This document shows positions 61,928 through 64,000 of a DNA stretch of 64,000 nucleotides, piece after piece. The notes beneath the pieces are model-generated. The model ran no database searches and was not told where the DNA came from. It saw nothing but the letters and a program-made list of their open reading frames with translations. The stretch is from Hyphomicrobiales bacterium (GTDB lineage Bacteria > Pseudomonadota > Alphaproteobacteria > Rhizobiales > Rhizobiaceae), in the NCBI GenBank assembly GCA_900473185.1, contig UCKU01000007.1:20118-84117 (forward strand). The letters run 5' to 3'. The position numbers and the translations under genes were made by a program. The first letter of the stretch is position 1, and every line of letters starts with the position of its first letter.

Positions 61928-62004
61928 AAGCCTGATGGAGTGGACGCCTCCTCCGCCAGCCTTGTGGCAGAATTGAAGGTGTCCAGCACCAGGAGGTTGA
62001 CCCA

Positions 62005-63018
62005 ATGACTAAGATCGTTCTCATCGGCTTGGATGTCGCCAAGCATGTTTTCCAGCTGCATGCCGTAGCTGCAGACGGACGTGTCGTATTCCGTCGACAG
62101 GTTCGGCGACCGCAACTCACCACGCTGTTGATGTCAATTCCCTCCTGCAGGATAGCGATGGAGGCTTGTGGCACCGCACATTATTGGGGGCGGCAGCTGG
62201 AAGAGTTGGGCCATGAAGTGCTTCTGATACCTCCGGATTACGTCAAGCCATTTGTGAAGAGGCAGAAGAACGACGTTGCTGACGCTGAGGCCATCGCGGA
62301 GGCGGCGCAGCGGCCGGATATGCGCTTCGTTCGCGTGAAGAGTGAGGTGTCGCAGGCCGCGAGTGTTGTCTTTCGCGCACGAGAACTGTTGGTGCGCCAG
62401 AAGACCCAGCTTCTCAATGCGGTACGAAGCCATCTGGCGGAATTTGGTTTCATCTTCCCGCAGGGTGCAGCCGCTTCTGCAAAGATGCAGGAGGTCATCG
62501 AGAGTGATGACGATCTGCCGCCCGCAGCTCAAGGCATCCTGCGTTCGTTGTTGCGGCATCTCTCGTCGTGTGAAGCTCAGCTAGTAGAGTTCGACAAGGA
62601 AATCCAAAAGCGGGCGCGTGACGACCTTGATGCGCGTCGGTTGACTTCTGTACCGGGGATCGGCCCCGTGACAGCGGCGGCAATCGCTGCCCTTGCTCCC
62701 GATCCCGCGACCTTCCGCAAGGGACGTGACTTCGCGGCATGGGTTGGCTTGACCCCGCTTGAGCGATCTACTGGAGGAAAGCAGCGGTTCGGACGGATAT
62801 CCAAAATGGGCGAACGGACGCTCAGACGTCTGCTGATCATGGGCGCCAGTGCCGTCGTCTCCTGGGTGAGGCGTGGGAAGATCCATCCAAGCGCTTGGTT
62901 GGCAAGCATTCTGCATAGAAAGCCACCGATGCTGGCGATCGTAGCGCTGGCGAACAAGATGGCTCGCGTCGCCTGGGCAATACTGAAGCACGGAGGGTCC
63001 TACATGCAGCCAGCCTAG
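62005..63018 (+). CDS. IS110/IS1111-type DEDD transposase
   Basis: A 337-residue recombinase. The N-terminal DEDD domain shows IGLDVAKHVFQLHAV, IAMEACGTAHYW and KNDVADAEAIAEA; the C-terminal domain has SVPGIGPVTAAAIAAL and the serine region LRRLLIMGASAVVSW. The sequence pattern is the IS1111 branch. AGGAGG precedes the ATG. Full length and probably active. These enzymes use an RNA guide. Confidence 0.92.
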   Translation: MTKIVLIGLDVAKHVFQLHAVAADGRVVFRRQVRRPQLTTLLMSIPSCRIAMEACGTAHYWGRQLEELGHEVLLIPPDYVKPFVKRQKNDVADAEAIAEAAQRPDMRFVRVKSEVSQAASVVFRARELLVRQKTQLLNAVRSHLAEFGFIFPQGAAASAKMQEVIESDDDLPPAAQGILRSLLRHLSSCEAQLVEFDKEIQKRARDDLDARRLTSVPGIGPVTAAAIAALAPDPATFRKGRDFAAWVGLTPLERSTGGKQRFGRISKMGERTLRRLLIMGASAVVSWVRRGKIHPSAWLASILHRKPPMLAIVALANKMARVAWAILKHGGSYMQPA

Positions 63019-63130
63019 TGAATACTCGTGCAGCAATGAAGGTCTGAGGATCGCATGGCCGAAGTTTGAACGGGGCTCGGAGAACCAGATTGAGGATAAG
63101 TGCTGGCAGCACGTAAGCCTGAAGTGGACC
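63019..63130 (+). ncRNA. Candidate bridge RNA region of the IS1111-type element
   Basis: IS1111-group elements keep their guide (bridge) RNA in the noncoding segment after the transposase. This 112-base segment has no gene and lies in that place. I did not derive its fold, so it is a positional call only. Confidence 0.3.
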
Positions 63131-63640
63131 GAGCTCGCGTAATCCATACTGGCTGGCGGCAGTGTTTAGCCGCAAGAGAAGCCGAACACATGTCCGCACC
63201 AAACTTCGACGCCATTACACAAAGATTCTTCTTGCGCACCCGGAGGCGTCCACACATGTCCTCAAGCCTGTGCTTGAGCCTTTCTGCTTATGCCGAGTGT
63301 CCGGTCGAAATGGGGGGCAGTTCACCAGCCCTGTTGCGACACTGTGCCCCAAACGTGCTTGAAGTGGTCAGTCACGTTGGATGCGGACCACGAAGTCCTC
63401 ACCGTCGTAACCGTTCTGATGGCACCCTGCCAAGGCATGTCTCTCGCCACGTGGCTTTAGACTTGGTCGAAGGCGGGCCTTTACGGTCAAGAACAATCTG
63501 ATAGAGCTAGGGCCGAACAGCCAGGAAACGGCGATCGCAACGAAGCTCGACCACAGACGGCAGAAATTCAAGGGAATACGCCGCTCGGTCACGCATCTGC
63601 TTCGTGCCGCCGATTATGCTAGAAGGGTGCAATATTCTCT
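63131..63640. other. Gap between IS and polysaccharide gene
   Basis: About 510 bases, no convincing gene. A minus-strand 74-codon frame (63368-63592; contains SWLFGPSSIRLFLTVKARLR) might be a decayed membrane protein end. Other frames look non-coding. Confidence 0.4.
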
Positions 63641-64000
63641 ATGGTAGCGAGCGAAAAAACGATTGCCACGCCCTCCCGCCTCAAGCCCGTTCTCGTCATC
63701 CTGTGGCTGCTGCTGATTTCGGCTCCCATTCTGGAAAGCGATAGCTATCGCTATGCGGCGCTGTTGCTGATCGGGACGACCTTTGTCTGGTGCAAGCCGA
63801 ATCTCAGTCTGCTGAAGCGAGACTGGCTGGCCAATGCCTGCCTTGCCTGGGGTGTATATGCTCTGGTTCGCTTCGGCTATGGCGCGCTCGTCAATCATGA
63901 AATGGGTGCGTCGGACTGGCTCTACGCCTTTCCGCTGTTTTTCCCGGCTGTTGGCATCGCGCTTTATTCCAGCCGGAAACATGTCGAAACGGTCTTTGCG
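63641..64000 (+). CDS. O-antigen polymerase/ligase-like membrane protein, 5' part
   Basis: The first 120 codons of a membrane protein cut by the window end. It begins MVASEKTIATPSRLKPVLVI; helices at about 16-30, 35-50, 65-85 and 95-112. The alternating short helices and SLLKRDWLANACLAWGVYAL resemble Wzy/WaaL-type proteins. Assignment is moderate because the diagnostic large periplasmic loop is outside. Confidence 0.6.
   Translation, partial: MVASEKTIATPSRLKPVLVILWLLLISAPILESDSYRYAALLLIGTTFVWCKPNLSLLKRDWLANACLAWGVYALVRFGYGALVNHEMGASDWLYAFPLFFPAVGIALYSSRKHVETVFA

Larger units (their letters stand above)
61927..63130 (+). mobile_element. IS110-family (IS1111 group) insertion sequence
   Basis: An intact transposase with short noncoding left flank and longer right flank. 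Both sides carry TAAGCCTGA followed within three bases by AGTGGAC (61927-61945 and 63114-63129), which may mark the ends or the core used in insertion. Exact ends are not proven. Confidence 0.6.

Noticed and set aside
1..64000. CRISPR arrays, rRNA genes, phage structural genes
   Set aside because: No regularly spaced repeats, no rRNA sequence and no capsid, tail or terminase families were seen.

Overview
The window looks like the chromosome or a large replicon of a denitrifying member of the Rhizobiaceae (Rhizobium/Ensifer/Agrobacterium type). The signs are high GC, a copper nitrite reductase set in the rhizobial gene order (norQ-norD, hemN, nnrS, nirK-nirV, nnrR), an LpsL-type epimerase, and several small proteins of a rhizobial kind. 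No species is claimed.

Region 1 (1-12.4 kb) is the denitrification core. It holds norQ and norD (norCB must lie to the left), hemN, a run of DUF2249/membrane/Fe-S-assembly-like accessory genes, nnrS facing nirK-nirV, and the Crp/Fnr regulator nnrR. Region 2 (12.4-16.5 kb) is a complete ftrDCBA ferrous-iron importer facing nnrU. Region 3 (16.4-22.6 kb) carries ubiX-ubiD and ubiT-ubiU-ubiV, the set for oxygen-independent ubiquinone synthesis, then two coupled unknown genes and an extra tatA that could serve NirK export. Region 4 (22.7-38.5 kb) is a set of low-oxygen genes: a LysE exporter, two universal stress proteins, a hlyD-rbbA-permease exporter, two alcohol dehydrogenases, cbpA-cbpM, an ATPase-less ABC membrane protein, a CoA-transferase, and SPW and MgtC-like membrane proteins.

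Regions 1-4 are linked by 18 Crp/Fnr-type palindromes (TTGA(T/C)-N4-(G/A)TCAA or TTGCG-N4-CGCAA forms). Most lie so that a class-II (-41.5) start site would give a leader of about 18-60 bases. I see none after 37.5 kb. The first 38 kb therefore reads as one island controlled by oxygen and nitric oxide, with NnrR encoded inside it. Less expected members are ftrABCD, a tiny arginine-rich protein, and a possible 40-residue membrane peptide between two almost identical boxes.

Region 5 (38.8-51.9 kb) is ordinary accessory chromosome: an MFS carrier and a DapA-like lyase next to a LacI regulator with a perfect operator, a three-gene FecBCD-type importer, exported proteins of unknown function, a decayed histidine kinase, tiny membrane genes, an LpsL-type epimerase and a methyltransferase.

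Region 6 (52-64 kb) starts at a tRNA-Val and is island-like. It contains a DUF2971 protein, a large autotransporter, a chain of small overlapping genes ending in a nuclease-like gene broken by TGA, orphan membrane proteins, and a nest of insertion sequences (IS3/IS2-like cut off by an IS66 fragment, then an intact IS1111-type IS110 element). The window ends inside a probable O-antigen polymerase/ligase gene.
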